A stretch of 61,268 bases of DNA from a virus, in the IMG/VR virus record IMGVR_UViG_3300036791_000423, positions 1 to 61,268 of that record; one strand, 5' to 3'. Under the pieces are notes generated by a model. It was not told where the DNA came from. It worked only from the letters and a program-made list of their open reading frames with translations, and made no database searches. The translations under genes and the position numbers were made by a program. Numbering within the stretch: position 1 is the stretch's first letter; each line of letters starts with the position of its first letter. Shown piece by piece: positions 1 to 7,120 of the stretch.

Positions 1-175
1 TGCCTCCGCCGGTCAGATGTTTTACCAATCCTGTTAGATCGATTACTGCAGGTCCGCTACCATAGCCGGATGACATGACCGCCAAGATATGACCGCGTGC
101 ATCATTCTCTATTGACCAGCCATCGTTGTGTTCGAAATATGCCACCAACTCAGTCAGCATTTGCGCTTCCGTCAT
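1..175 (-). CDS. Hypothetical protein, cut by left window edge
   Basis: The ORF begins with ATG at 175-173 and overlaps the stop of the upstream nuclease gene as ATGA, a sign of translational coupling. 58 residues are visible and the frame is still open at base 1. The start reads MTEAQMLTELVAYFEHNDGW; no known domain is recognised. If the window is circular, the frame continues ACG AGA ATT TAG into the right end, giving a 61-residue protein. Confidence 0.6.
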   Translation of the reverse strand, partial: MTEAQMLTELVAYFEHNDGWSIENDARGHILAVMSSGYGSGPAVIDLTGLVKHLTGGG

Positions 176-570
176 TTCAGCACCCCCGCATGATACAGAT
201 ATTCCAGCGCCTCATCGACGCTGTCGGCGCTACCCCATAAATGATCCAGCCGTAACAGTTTAGCTTTAATGCCTAGCTGCGGTGTCGTCAGCGGTCCTCC
301 CGGCTTTTTCATCTCTAGCCATGCAACAAATCCACCGGGTAAAGGGAAGACCAGATCAGGCGAACCCGGCACCAAGCCTTCTTCCTTCAGCCGCAACGCC
401 ACCAGCGGGTGCCGCAAGCCTCCGTTTGGAATTGCCATATGGAAAATGCCGGGTTTAAGCAGAGGTGGCAAGATGCCTAGCAGCTTGCTTTGTATACTGT
501 GTTCGGAAGGATCATCAGAACCATAGCCGTGTTGTTTACGCTTGGATTTTTTTGCGCGCGGTCTAGGCAT
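172..570 (-). CDS. VRR-NUC domain nuclease
   Basis: A 132-residue protein resembling stand-alone phage VRR-NUC nucleases, a PD-(D/E)XK-type fold that acts on branched or replicating DNA. The core is visible: PNGGLR, then RLKEEGLVPGSPDLVF (the acidic GxPDL motif), then WLEMKKPGGPLTTPQ (the ExK motif), then a helical end. The N-terminus is basic (PRPRAKKSKRKQ). I chose the ATG at 570 because the upstream extension lacks family similarity. Its stop overlaps the next gene. It is the first gene of the minus arm next to the divergent promoter region. The role is probably DNA recombination or Holliday-junction processing, inferred from family. Confidence 0.8.
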   Translation of the reverse strand: MPRPRAKKSKRKQHGYGSDDPSEHSIQSKLLGILPPLLKPGIFHMAIPNGGLRHPLVALRLKEEGLVPGSPDLVFPLPGGFVAWLEMKKPGGPLTTPQLGIKAKLLRLDHLWGSADSVDEALEYLYHAGVLK

Positions 571-653
571 GACGATATGGCCTTTACGCAAGGAAGGCGA
601 TGACCATGAAATGGTCAAGATGGTTGGCTTGATTTCTGGTCCAAAGGCGGGCA

Positions 654-683
654 ATGTTAGGTCCAAACATGTTTACAGGTCAA
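654..683 (-). promoter_or_regulatory. Candidate sigma70-type promoter, minus strand
   Basis: On the minus strand a TTGACC box (678-683) lies 18 nt from a TAACAT box (654-659), about 85 nt before the nuclease ATG at 570. It sits in the divergent gap 571-775. Boxes were matched by eye only. A second minus promoter (1705-1733) uses the same TTGACC box. Confidence 0.4.
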
Positions 684-775
684 GCGCTTCTTTTGGTCTT
701 TATATAGCACCAACTATTACGCGCGTTGCTCGCAGCGTTACAATTGATCTGTGCAAATTTTATACGAGGTGATTG

Positions 776-997
776 ATGACAGCAGCACCGCGCGATTTCC
801 CGCACGCGACGACGTTCGCTGAGCTGGATTTCAGCACGCGCTGTTGCTGGGTGGTCAGCGAGGAGCCGCGATTGTTCTGTGGCAATGTGCGCGATGCCAA
901 GAGACCTTATTGTCAGCATCACTGCGAGCTATCATATACGGAGGATCGCCATGGCCGACGTTATCTCCCAAGACCGCGTCAGATACGTATTCGTTGA
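776..997 (+). CDS. Small protein with GcrA-like zinc motif
   Basis: A 73-residue protein whose centre matches the C-terminal part of GcrA, the alphaproteobacterial cell-cycle transcription regulator: CW (C24), FCG (C35), YCxxH (C46, H49) with RPYCQHHCELSY. The N-terminal DNA-binding half of GcrA is absent, so it is a zinc knuckle alone. The start ATG at 776 follows GAGGTGATTG; a TTG at 773 is possible. It overlaps the next gene by 47 nt. As first gene of the plus arm it may be an early host-takeover factor that competes with GcrA; this is inference. Confidence 0.65.
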   Translation: MTAAPRDFPHATTFAELDFSTRCCWVVSEEPRLFCGNVRDAKRPYCQHHCELSYTEDRHGRRYLPRPRQIRIR

Positions 998-1190
998 TCA
1001 TGTCTTTAAGGTCGAGGAGAAACAGTTTAACGTCGGTGGCAAAAAACTTGCCGATGGCGAAGCCGAGTTGTTTGTGCAAAGCGGTGGCTGGTGGTTGACG
1101 CTTTGTAACTTCATGTCAATCCATATGGGCAACGATCAACCGACGCTAAAGGTTGGCGACAAGGTCAGGATCACGATCGAGAAAATCTAG
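951..1190 (+). CDS. Hypothetical protein
   Basis: A 79-residue protein with a clear ribosome site (GGAGG, 951 start). It looks like a small beta-rich fold (RYVFVDHVFKVEEKQF; SGGWWLTLCNF; KVGDKVRITIEKI). The ending resembles small OB-like or SH3-like proteins but I do not recognise the family. It is followed at once by a bidirectional terminator. Confidence 0.7.
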   Translation: MADVISQDRVRYVFVDHVFKVEEKQFNVGGKKLADGEAELFVQSGGWWLTLCNFMSIHMGNDQPTLKVGDKVRITIEKI

Positions 1191-1197
1191 GCAAAGA

Positions 1198-1226
1198 AAA
1201 ACCCCGGTTGGTTAGACCGGGGTTTT
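1198..1226. terminator. Bidirectional intrinsic terminator
   Basis: Perfect 10-bp stem AAAACCCCGG / CCGGGGTTTT with a 9-nt loop. A-rich sequence lies on the left and T-rich on the right, so it can end transcripts from both the plus gene at 951 and the convergent minus gene at 1230. Confidence 0.85.
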
Positions 1227-1229
1227 GTT

Positions 1230-1475
1230 TTACTTTAACATACTATATTGAGCAGCGATCTCCGTTGCAAGTCGATTGGCTTTTTTCTTTTTCATGTCGT
1301 TCATGTTGAAAACTAAAAACGCTGCATCATGCACATTTTTTATTAATTTCTCGTTTGGCGTTTCATCGATCTCGTCGGCTAATAAATGTAATTTTGATGC
1401 CAACTCTTCATCGGTCATCTTGTTTACGCTTTTAGCCAGTTCTCTCAGTTCGAATTGGATTTCAGTTTTAAACAT
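1230..1475 (-). CDS. Hypothetical small helical protein
   Basis: An 81-residue, Lys/Glu-rich, mostly helical protein (MFKTEIQFELRELAKSVNKM). The start at 1475 is chosen for the AGGAG placed 8-12 nt upstream. It is the only minus-strand gene inside the early arm and runs against its neighbours, with its own candidate promoter at 1705-1733. An isolated opposing gene in an early region could be a regulator, but no HTH is visible. Confidence 0.65.
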   Translation of the reverse strand: MFKTEIQFELRELAKSVNKMTDEELASKLHLLADEIDETPNEKLIKNVHDAAFLVFNMNDMKKKKANRLATEIAAQYSMLK

Positions 1476-1489
1476 TGTCGTTCTCCTGT

Positions 1490-1720
1490 TGCATGGGCAA
1501 AGCCAGCCCATGGCCAAAGGCCAAGGCTTGGTTTGCGGTTTGACGATATCAGACAACCCTAGCGCGGCTTGGCGCTAGCGCCAGCCAGTCAGCCCAAAAG
1601 GCCAGCCGCGCCAGCTAGGACGCTAGGCCAGCCAAAGGCCAGCCGCGCGCCCATAATAAAGGCTGGCATATTGCCTGCTTTAAAGCAAGCGGACATTAGG
1701 TTGTTAATTAACGCTGGCGC
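1490..1720. repeat. GGCTGGCC-rich low-complexity non-coding stretch
   Basis: A GC-rich tract made of overlapping GGCC, CCAGCC and CTAGCGCCA words. On the minus strand GGCTGGCC recurs three times. It would form the roughly 230-nt 5' leader of the minus gene at 1230 if the promoter at 1705-1733 is used. The non-coding stretch at 22060-22265 has the same word composition. Confidence 0.6.
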
Positions 1721-1733
1721 AACTTTAGGTCAA
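1705..1733 (-). promoter_or_regulatory. Candidate sigma70-type promoter, minus strand
   Basis: On the minus strand TTGACC (1728-1733), 17-nt spacer, TAATTA (1705-1710). It would transcribe the small gene at 1230 through the GGCC-rich tract. Confidence 0.45.
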
Positions 1734-2308
1734 TCGATCCCGGCCAGATCAAAAAAAGCAGGCAAAACAAGACCTTAACAAATATGTTGGTTTTGGCCGT
1801 TGATTGCTTTATATTAGGCCTGATCGCCAGTCTTGGCTTTAGGCTGGCAAAGCATGGTTGTCCGCGCCCCAAGGGCTGATATGCACAACCAGCGTTGTTT
1901 GACATTGTTGATCTAGATTGAAAACAGGGTAGCGCTCTACCACTGATCGTTGATGTATTGCCCCGTGTTGAGGGGAAGGTTTGTCAATCGGTCTTTGCGT
2001 CCTTATCCACAAAGCCAATGGATATACGGATAATCCCGCCAAAGTTTTGCAGCCAGTAGCCGTCACGTTGCTACAGTGCAAGCCTCCGTGCATAAGTCAA
2101 AACAAATCCCTGTAAGTAAATCCAGATTATATAGAGATAGTAGAACAACAAAGCCCTACGATATGCAGCGCAACTTAATAGCGCGTGATCATGATCACCT
2201 CCCCACCATGACCGAACAAAGTCAAAGAGGTTTGCATCTATCCATCACGCTGTTGCGGGAATCATCGGAAATCTCCCATCCTAAGTGATAGGGTCCGGGT
2301 TTTGCAGG
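1734..2308. other. Non-coding intergenic region with 14-bp palindrome
   Basis: Together with 1476-1733 this is about 0.8 kb without a convincing gene; the short ORFs here have neither ribosome sites nor protein-like composition. A perfect palindrome GTGATCATGATCAC occupies 2185-2198 and could be an operator. A TTGACA box at 1899-1904 lacks a good -10 partner. This is a reasonable place for the early plus-strand promoter and repressor sites, but none can be fixed by eye. Confidence 0.5.
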
Positions 2309-2323
2309 CACCTAGTGTGCCGA

Positions 2324-2381
2324 ATTGTTCCCGTTATGCACTGGCGTCAGAGGCCAGTGCATCGGGGAGCAATCTTGCTTC
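2324..2381 (+). promoter_or_regulatory. Bistable leader, class B copy 3
   Basis: Outer stem ATTGTTCCC (2324-2332) / GGGAGCAAT (2365-2373), 9 bp with one G-U. It encloses an inner hairpin ATGCACTGG (2336-2344) / CCAGTGCAT (2354-2362). The 3' arm also forms an alternative hairpin GGAGC-AATCTT-GCTTC (2366-2381), which ends a few bases before the AAAGGA ribosome site of the gene at 2398. The two pairings exclude one another. Copies 1 and 2 are at 4788 and 23822. Confidence 0.65.
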
Positions 2382-2397
2382 GTAAAAGGAACCAACC

Positions 2398-2871
2398 ATG
2401 ACTAAGGACCTAACACGCTTTAGGCCAGGTAGTCGCAAGCAAGCCGTTTGGGAAATCTATGCCACCAAAGGCTTGCAAGCGGCGTTCGAGTTTGGCCTGA
2501 CACAAGGCCTTGCGGCTAATACCGTCAAGGCATGGCATAGCATGTGGAAAAACTTTGGCGATGCACCCGTCGAAGCCAAGATCAAGACGCCAAGGATACC
2601 TAAGGCAGACATGCCAAAGGTCGTCTCAACCGAGACCGGCGAGGAACTGACCACCAAGGCCATGGCCAACAAGGTTTACATCAGTCAAACCAAAAAGCCG
2701 GTCAAGGTCACCTACTCCAAGCGCAAGGCCTATCTAGTCGAACAAGGCCCACAGGCCAGCATCATCATGTGGGAACATAATGGTGCCGAAGACTGCATCA
2801 GCAACGAGCATCTGGAAGGCATACCAACCGTGCGCCGTGAACCCAGAGCTGTGCGGAGGGATGACCTATGA
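2398..2871 (+). CDS. Protein with phage HTH-like N-terminal domain
   Basis: 157 residues. The first about 50 form a probable helix-turn-helix module (PGSRKQAVWEIY, then ANTVKAWHSMWKNF) that has the same layout as the C-terminal domain of the gene at 9633 (EGSIKSKAHDIF, then ETTVSSWFSTFRNV). The middle is basic and linker-like. The C-terminal part (KVTYSKRKAYLVEQGPQASI) looks like a small beta domain. It is preceded by a class B leader and overlaps the next gene as ATGA. Probably DNA-binding; target unknown. Confidence 0.75.
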   Translation: MTKDLTRFRPGSRKQAVWEIYATKGLQAAFEFGLTQGLAANTVKAWHSMWKNFGDAPVEAKIKTPRIPKADMPKVVSTETGEELTTKAMANKVYISQTKKPVKVTYSKRKAYLVEQGPQASIIMWEHNGAEDCISNEHLEGIPTVRREPRAVRRDDL

Positions 2872-3026
2872 CCGATATCGTGCAACAGACTTACCAAGAT
2901 ATCGTCAATGCCGGTTACCTCGAAGATCGTATGGAATATACGATCGACGATTTACAACTGGCTTATCCCAATCTAACGGCGGTCGAGATCATGCAGCTAT
3001 ATGACTTGATCCAAAACGCGGAGTGA
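2868..3026 (+). CDS. Small hypothetical protein
   Basis: A 52-residue acidic protein starting MTDIVQQTYQDIVNAGYLED, translationally coupled to the preceding gene by ATGA and ending 4 nt before the next start. Helical, no recognised domain. Confidence 0.65.
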   Translation: MTDIVQQTYQDIVNAGYLEDRMEYTIDDLQLAYPNLTAVEIMQLYDLIQNAE

Positions 3027-3030
3027 CAAT

Positions 3031-3276
3031 ATGCATTGGAAAATCAAGATAATCAATACCGACGGCACCTATTGGCTATGCGGCAATCAGAAATGGTCCG
3101 ATGACCATAAGGATGGCTTGGGCTTTAGTGACGAGGCCGAGGCTGACAAGCTGGTGGACATGTTTAGATCAAAGCTTACCGTCTACCGCGAGCCGTTTAA
3201 GGTCAAGGCCATTCGCTTTAAAGGTAAGGCGTCCATCAGGGACAACGTCATCACGTCCTTTCTCAACGATCAATAA
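3031..3276 (+). CDS. Hypothetical protein
   Basis: 81 residues, beta-rich at the start (MHWKIKIINTDGTYWLCGNQ), in the same operon run as its neighbours. No recognised family. Confidence 0.65.
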   Translation: MHWKIKIINTDGTYWLCGNQKWSDDHKDGLGFSDEAEADKLVDMFRSKLTVYREPFKVKAIRFKGKASIRDNVITSFLNDQ

Positions 3277-3285
3277 AGGTAGACA

Positions 3286-3480
3286 ATGACTGAACGCGTA
3301 TGGGACGGCACGGCATCACATGCCCGTGTCAAAAATGCCGAGACCAAGTATTGCGACGAGTGCGGCCATGCCTTGGACCGGCATAAGCGCAACAATGACA
3401 AAAGACTATATGTCTGTAACTTCCATGGCTGTAGCTGCAAACTGCCAAAGTTAAAGGTGCATAAAGTTGAGAAGCCTTAA
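3286..3480 (+). CDS. Small zinc-ribbon protein
   Basis: 64 residues with CDECGHALDRH and CNFHGCSC, giving paired cysteine knuckles typical of a treble-clef or ribbon. The start at 3286 follows AAAGGTAGACA. Its stop codon is the first triplet of the class A leader at 3481. Function unknown; a nucleic-acid or protein adaptor role is only inferred. Confidence 0.7.
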   Translation: MTERVWDGTASHARVKNAETKYCDECGHALDRHKRNNDKRLYVCNFHGCSCKLPKLKVHKVEKP

Positions 3481-3533
3481 GTTCATCGACGGGGCGGCAC
3501 TTGGCTTGCCGTCCAACGATGCACTTACGCATC
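3481..3533 (+). promoter_or_regulatory. Bistable leader, class A copy 1
   Basis: Begins right after a stop codon. Outer stem CATCG (3484-3488) / CGATG (3517-3521) encloses GGGCGGCA (3492-3499) / TGCCGTCC (3507-3514). The GATG of the outer stem is also the 5' arm of the hairpin GATGC-ACTTAC-GCATC (3518-3533), which sits just before the AAAAGG ribosome site of the gene at 3555. Copies are at 4278, 6862 and 22770. Confidence 0.75.
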
Positions 3534-3554
3534 ATGCAAAAGGAAAACAAACAA

Positions 3555-3920
3555 ATGGCTTATATCAAACCGCATCAAGTCGTTCATCCGGTGTCGCATC
3601 TATCCAAGTTTACGTTGATCTATGATGGCGGCGAATATCGCGCTACCGATGATCAATGGACCGGATGGGCTTTCGGTAAGGGACTATGGGACGGTGGACT
3701 ATGTTATCTCTTTCGCTGGAATTCATCTTACAGTGGCAATCCAAGCGGCGGACCTGATTATGGTTGGCCTCGTGGCTATGGTGGCGTGCCGGAGTGGTGC
3801 GTCCTTCCGCTACCGATTGGGGAAGCAATCCGTCGAACCATCCTCGCCGAGCGGCCGCAAGCGGCGCATGCCGCCAAGATACGCGATCTAAATGAAAAGG
3901 TTGTGATAGAAACCGAATAG
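3555..3920 (+). CDS. Hypothetical protein, Gly/Trp-rich centre
   Basis: 121 residues. The middle is rich in Gly, Trp and Tyr (DDQWTGWAFGKGLWDGG; GGPDYGWPRGYGG), suggesting an exposed beta or loop region, and the C-terminal third is helical. Start at 3555 chosen for the AGGAAAAC site; the upstream extension runs through the leader hairpin. No family recognised. Confidence 0.65.
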   Translation: MAYIKPHQVVHPVSHLSKFTLIYDGGEYRATDDQWTGWAFGKGLWDGGLCYLFRWNSSYSGNPSGGPDYGWPRGYGGVPEWCVLPLPIGEAIRRTILAERPQAAHAAKIRDLNEKVVIETE

Positions 3921-3940
3921 TCCCATCAGGAGAAAGAACC

Positions 3941-4273
3941 ATGGAAGTTGATATCGATAAACTACAGGCACGGGCGGCTCGTCATCCGTCCAAGCATGTC
4001 ACCCGGTTTGAACCATTGATACCAATCGTCATCGAAGCTTTGCAAAAGGCCGGTATCAAGGTCGAACGATATTATACCAATCAAGTCAAGATTGGTGATC
4101 GCTGGATGGGTAGATTCGATCACGTCAGCCGAACTGCCGATCATATCTCGCGGTTGGCCATTTATGCGGTAGGGCGGGTAGACCACGATACCCGGCCGAT
4201 CTTGGAAATCCGCAACGAGGCCGAGGCACGATTGTTTGCCAAGACGGTTGCTTTGATGAAAGATGCTTTGTGA
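3941..4273 (+). CDS. Hypothetical protein
   Basis: 110 residues with a good AGGAG site (3931). Mixed alpha/beta, with positively charged stretches (RHPSKHVTRFEP, KVERYYTNQVKIGDRW). No known family. The following class A leader begins at its stop codon. Confidence 0.65.
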   Translation: MEVDIDKLQARAARHPSKHVTRFEPLIPIVIEALQKAGIKVERYYTNQVKIGDRWMGRFDHVSRTADHISRLAIYAVGRVDHDTRPILEIRNEAEARLFAKTVALMKDAL

Positions 4274-4327
4274 AGTCTATCGACGGGGCGGCAGCTAGTC
4301 TGCCGTCCAACGATGCACTTACGCATC
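4271..4327 (+). promoter_or_regulatory. Bistable leader, class A copy 2
   Basis: Outer stem TATCG (4278-4282) / CGATG (4311-4315), one U-G pair. Inner hairpin GGGCGGCA (4286-4293) / TGCCGTCC (4301-4308) with a loop different from copy 1. Alternative hairpin GATGC-ACTTAC-GCATC (4312-4327) followed immediately by ACAGGAG, the ribosome site of the gene at 4344. Confidence 0.75.
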
Positions 4328-4343
4328 ACAGGAGAAATTGAAA

Positions 4344-4547
4344 ATGGCTAAAGCTACAACCAAAAAGACTGCTACCGTTACCCCGATCAAGGCAATGGCA
4401 ATCGAGGTCGAGATGAAACTTGACCGCGATACCAAGGGCACCTACGTCTACAAGGCCGATGGCGATGTGGCGGTGACCAGCCTTTACATCCAGCGTTCGC
4501 ATATGCCAGCCGGTGCGCCGGAAACCATTACCGTCTTGATTAAATGA
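4344..4547 (+). CDS. Hypothetical protein, conserved phage type
   Basis: 67 residues. A Lys/Thr/Ala-rich N-terminus (MAKATTKKTATVTPIKAMA) is followed by a small beta domain (EVEMKLDRDTKGTYVYKAD, then VTSLYIQRSHMP). This layout is common in phage proteins of unknown function. The start at 4344 lies 9 nt after AGGAGAAATTG. Overlaps the next gene by 4 nt. Confidence 0.7.
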   Translation: MAKATTKKTATVTPIKAMAIEVEMKLDRDTKGTYVYKADGDVAVTSLYIQRSHMPAGAPETITVLIK

Positions 4548-4780
4548 TCAGGCTGGCAATAATCGTGGTTGCCATCTGTCTGGTGTCTGCCAGCCAAGCT
4601 CAACAGCGGTCATACTATGACCGACGCGGTAGCTTTGCTGGCAGCGCCAGCCAACACGGCAACTTAACATCGGCCTATGATCGCAATGGTCATTTTGCCG
4701 GTAGCGCTATCCGTAACAGCGATGGCACCACCAGCTTTTACGATCGCAATGGCCGGTTTACCGGTTCAGCGCGAAGATAA
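4544..4780 (+). CDS. Secreted small repeat protein (YDRxGxFxGSA)
   Basis: 78 residues. A hydrophobic signal peptide (IRLAIIVVAICLVSASQAQ, probable cut after SQA) precedes three near-copies of YDRxGxFxGSA about 20 residues apart. It should be exported to the periplasm. Related short proteins occur in Rhizobiales genomes and their phages, without an assigned function. ATGA-coupled to the gene before it. An envelope-modifying or exclusion role is only a guess. Confidence 0.7.
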   Translation: MIRLAIIVVAICLVSASQAQQRSYYDRRGSFAGSASQHGNLTSAYDRNGHFAGSAIRNSDGTTSFYDRNGRFTGSARR

Positions 4781-4787
4781 AGTTGGA

Positions 4788-4841
4788 TTGTTCCAACGGT
4801 GCGCCGTCTTCGGACGGCGTACAATGGAGCAATAATGTTCC
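4788..4841 (+). promoter_or_regulatory. Bistable leader, class B copy 1
   Basis: Outer stem TTGTTCCA (4788-4795) / TGGAGCAA (4825-4832). Inner hairpin CGCCGTC / GACGGCG closed by the very stable cUUCGg tetraloop (4802-4819). Alternative hairpin GGAGC-AATAAT-GTTCC (4826-4841), followed by GCAGGAGAAAG, the ribosome site of the gene at 4869. Confidence 0.7.
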
Positions 4842-4868
4842 GCAGGAGAAAGAAAAGGAAATATAAAA

Positions 4869-5585
4869 ATGTCTACCAAAGCCAAATTAATGACAGAGTG
4901 GAAATCGGTGCTCGACAAGCATCACTTGAAATTGGAAGATGCCAAAGACCCGCTCGACTTCATCGTCGATAAGACTGCACAAAAAGGCAGCAAGGCAGGC
5001 GAGCCGGGATTTTGCACATTTGCTCGTGCATTAAAACTTCTTGGCGCTGTTGAAGTGATGTTTGGTAATCAGGTTGCCAACGTCATCATGCGTAACAAGA
5101 AAAACAAACTACGTGCATTACGTTATGTTTTGCCCAAGACAATACAAGCCATGATCTTGGCCAAAGACACTGGCGGTGAAGTCGAAGCTGGTATTTATTC
5201 ATTGATGCCACCAACCAAGGCTCGCACTTTGGTTGCGGCCGACAAAAACCGACGCGCAGCGGCTGAACGATATCGCAATTTGCCCAAGGCAGAACGGAAA
5301 GCCATCATCAAGCAACAAAAAGCCCGCAAGGAACAACGGGTACAGCGCGATGCTGAGGTAATCCAGCAATATGCCGCGCGGACAACCCGCAAAGCCGCTG
5401 CCTTAAAAGCCGCTGCTACCAAGGCAAAGGCCAAGGCTGGTGGTATTAAGGCTGGCGGTGCCCGCAAGGCCAGCGTTACCGGCAAAGCCGGTGGCCGCGT
5501 CAAGCCTGTTGCAATATCATCCATCAAGCGGGTGACATTGCAGCTCCGTGACTTTTCCGGCAACAATGGTTATCAGGCTGCCTGA
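4869..5585 (+). CDS. Basic protein with histone-like Lys/Ala tail
   Basis: 238 residues. The N-terminal about 120 residues form a globular, mostly helical region (LDKHHLKLEDAKDPLDFIVD). Residues about 125-215 are very rich in Lys, Arg and Ala (KAAALKAAATKAKAKAGG), like the tails of H1-type histones. The end becomes mixed again. It probably binds nucleic acid electrostatically, perhaps phage DNA. Preceded by a class B leader with AGGAGAAAG. Confidence 0.7.
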   Translation: MSTKAKLMTEWKSVLDKHHLKLEDAKDPLDFIVDKTAQKGSKAGEPGFCTFARALKLLGAVEVMFGNQVANVIMRNKKNKLRALRYVLPKTIQAMILAKDTGGEVEAGIYSLMPPTKARTLVAADKNRRAAAERYRNLPKAERKAIIKQQKARKEQRVQRDAEVIQQYAARTTRKAAALKAAATKAKAKAGGIKAGGARKASVTGKAGGRVKPVAISSIKRVTLQLRDFSGNNGYQAA

Positions 5586-5603
5586 TAGGCCGGGAGAAAA
5601 ACA

Positions 5604-6149
5604 ATGAAAATAAAATTGGTTTGCTCTGGCTGTGGGGCAAAAGGTGAAGGCTCGTGCAATTGTGGCTTGCCCTATATGCCAGAAAAGCAGCGACGCGCGG
5701 CCGAAGAAATTCGAATCAACCCGAATCGTACAAATAGAACTATAAGTAAAATAGTCGGCGTAAGTCATCAAACTGTTAGTCGGGCTCGATCTGTATCAGT
5801 TGGTCCAAAGAATGGACCAATTGATACGCGACGTATTGGCAAAAATGGTAGCTATCCTGTCACCAAACGCAAAGGTGTCAGGCCCTATACCAAGGACAAT
5901 GGCCGCAACGAGATCAATAATCTGATCGGCTGGTTTACTCATACCATCCGGCCAAAGATCAAGGAACGGTTTAATCGTGTCATCAAGGAAATATCGATGA
6001 CAAAAGACTTTTCCGAGCAATCGCGCGCGGTACTGGTCGATTCGATCAATTACCTACGGCAGGACATGGAAAAATGGATCGAACAACTAGATGCAATCGA
6101 TCTTGGAAAGTCTGTTAAAAGCAACGTAGTTGCAATGCATCGCAAATAG
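5604..6149 (+). CDS. HTH protein with N-terminal zinc knuckle
   Basis: 181 residues. It starts CSGCGAKGEGSCNCGLP (four or more cysteines), followed by an HTH-type stretch around residues 40-62 (NRTNRTISKIVGVSHQTVSR, which matches a resolvase/ParB-like turn). A long helical C-terminus follows (WFTHTIRPKIKERFNRVIKE, EKWIEQLDAID). Likely a DNA-binding regulator or nucleoid protein. Start supported by GGGAGAAAAAC. A two-hairpin leader follows it. Confidence 0.75.
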   Translation: MKIKLVCSGCGAKGEGSCNCGLPYMPEKQRRAAEEIRINPNRTNRTISKIVGVSHQTVSRARSVSVGPKNGPIDTRRIGKNGSYPVTKRKGVRPYTKDNGRNEINNLIGWFTHTIRPKIKERFNRVIKEISMTKDFSEQSRAVLVDSINYLRQDMEKWIEQLDAIDLGKSVKSNVVAMHRK

Positions 6150-6151
6150 GT

Positions 6152-6222
6152 TTCCGGTTGGCAGAAACTACAACCGGGAAACGGCACGGACGGTCGGAGA
6201 ATAGCCCCCTCGGCCGTCCGTG
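6152..6222 (+). promoter_or_regulatory. Two-hairpin intergenic leader
   Basis: First hairpin GTTTCCGGTTG / CAACCGGGAAAC with a one-base bulge; second hairpin CACGGACGGTCG / CGGCCGTCCGTG (12 bp, one G-U). Neither is followed by a U-tract, so it does not look like a classical terminator. It lies in the untranslated stretch before the gene at 6255. Confidence 0.55.
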
Positions 6223-6254
6223 TTCGTATTGGGGGTAACAAAAAGGAAAACATC

Positions 6255-6434
6255 ATGTTTGTAATCGTCAGGGTGCAAGGCACCAGCTACCCGCCGTCAG
6301 AAGACCGCGAGCAATTGCAAAAGATCGCGGACGAACTGAATCAGGATGCCATCGATAACATTGATACAGGTCGGTGGATCGTCGTGCCAGAGGAATTGAC
6401 AAACGAGTTTATTCCTACGCCAACGGATCACTAG
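6255..6434 (+). CDS. Small hypothetical protein
   Basis: 59 residues, starting MFVIVRVQGTSYPPSEDREQ after AAAAAGGAAAACATC. Beta strand then acidic helix. Its stop codon abuts the next ATG (TAGATG). No family recognised. Confidence 0.65.
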   Translation: MFVIVRVQGTSYPPSEDREQLQKIADELNQDAIDNIDTGRWIVVPEELTNEFIPTPTDH

Positions 6435-6638
6435 ATGCCTCGATATAATTCGGCAGACATCATCGAGTATGCAGTCATACTGCGTCGATCAATGCCAGAA
6501 GCATCTCATTATGATTTCTGTGTTGCTATGCGGGTAAAGTTTCCCGACATCACGGATTATCGTTTGCGTGAGGCATTTGCAGACGCCAAACTGTTGCTTG
6601 CTATCAAGCAGGTAATCAAGGATTTTACAGGAGACTAA
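6435..6638 (+). CDS. Small hypothetical protein
   Basis: 67 residues, helical (ADIIEYAVILRRSMPEASHY; ITDYRLREAFADAKLLLA). Starts directly after the previous stop, so it is probably translationally coupled. The fold could be a small HTH but no clear recognition helix is visible. Confidence 0.6.
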   Translation: MPRYNSADIIEYAVILRRSMPEASHYDFCVAMRVKFPDITDYRLREAFADAKLLLAIKQVIKDFTGD

Positions 6639-6639
6639 A

Positions 6640-6858
6640 ATGATCGTAAAAGGAATGACGCCAACCGACTTGATTTTCATGTCGCGTATGGTTGAACAAT
6701 ATGGCGTGACCGCGGTGCTATGCGGTATCGCTGCAATCTGCCATGACAAGGCCACCAGTCTGATCGAGACCCAAGACAAGCACCAAGCTGGCCCATGGGT
6801 CAAGGCCGGTGATGTGATCGAAGGCACGGTCAGCGCAACAGACGGATGGCCATCTTAA
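6640..6858 (+). CDS. Hypothetical protein
   Basis: 72 residues, ribosome site AGGAGACTAAA. MTPTDLIFMSRMVEQYGVTA and GIAAICHDKATSLIETQ are helical; no known domain. Its stop is the first triplet of class A leader copy 3. Confidence 0.6.
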   Translation: MIVKGMTPTDLIFMSRMVEQYGVTAVLCGIAAICHDKATSLIETQDKHQAGPWVKAGDVIEGTVSATDGWPS

Positions 6859-6911
6859 GTTCATCGACGGGGCGGCAGCGTGTCTGCCGTCCAACGATGC
6901 ACTTACGCATC
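6856..6911 (+). promoter_or_regulatory. Bistable leader, class A copy 3
   Basis: Outer stem CATCG (6862-6866) / CGATG (6895-6899); inner hairpin GGGCGGCA (6870-6877) / TGCCGTCC (6885-6892); alternative hairpin GATGC-ACTTAC-GCATC (6896-6911). It leads into the TAAGGA site of the TTG-started gene at 6929. Confidence 0.75.
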
Positions 6912-6928
6912 ATATAAGGAAACGTGTC

Positions 6929-7120
6929 TTGTTAAGCATCACAACTGAACCATCTAGCTACCATGGTCGTTATCCGCGCATCTATGCCGCGCTGAAACGC
7001 TATGGCTTCTCGCCCGCCATGGCTATTCGCATCATCATCGATGCCACCCGTGCAGATACCTATGCATGGAATGTCGTCATGCTGGCCCGACGTTACCGCA
7101 GCGCCGGCGGTGCCGCATGA
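6929..7120 (+). CDS. Small hypothetical protein, TTG start
   Basis: 63 residues. No ATG is available at the 5' end; the TTG at 6929 lies 8 nt after TAAGGA and directly downstream of a conserved leader, which decides the start. Helical (HGRYPRIYAALKRYGFSPAM, then AIRIIIDATR). Coupled by ATGA to the next gene. Confidence 0.6.
   Translation: MLSITTEPSSYHGRYPRIYAALKRYGFSPAMAIRIIIDATRADTYAWNVVMLARRYRSAGGAA

Noticed and set aside
1569-2288. Short plus ORFs 1569-1778 and 2076-2288 and a minus ORF 1839-2093
   Set aside because: Low-complexity translation of the GGCC tract or random composition, no ribosome sites.
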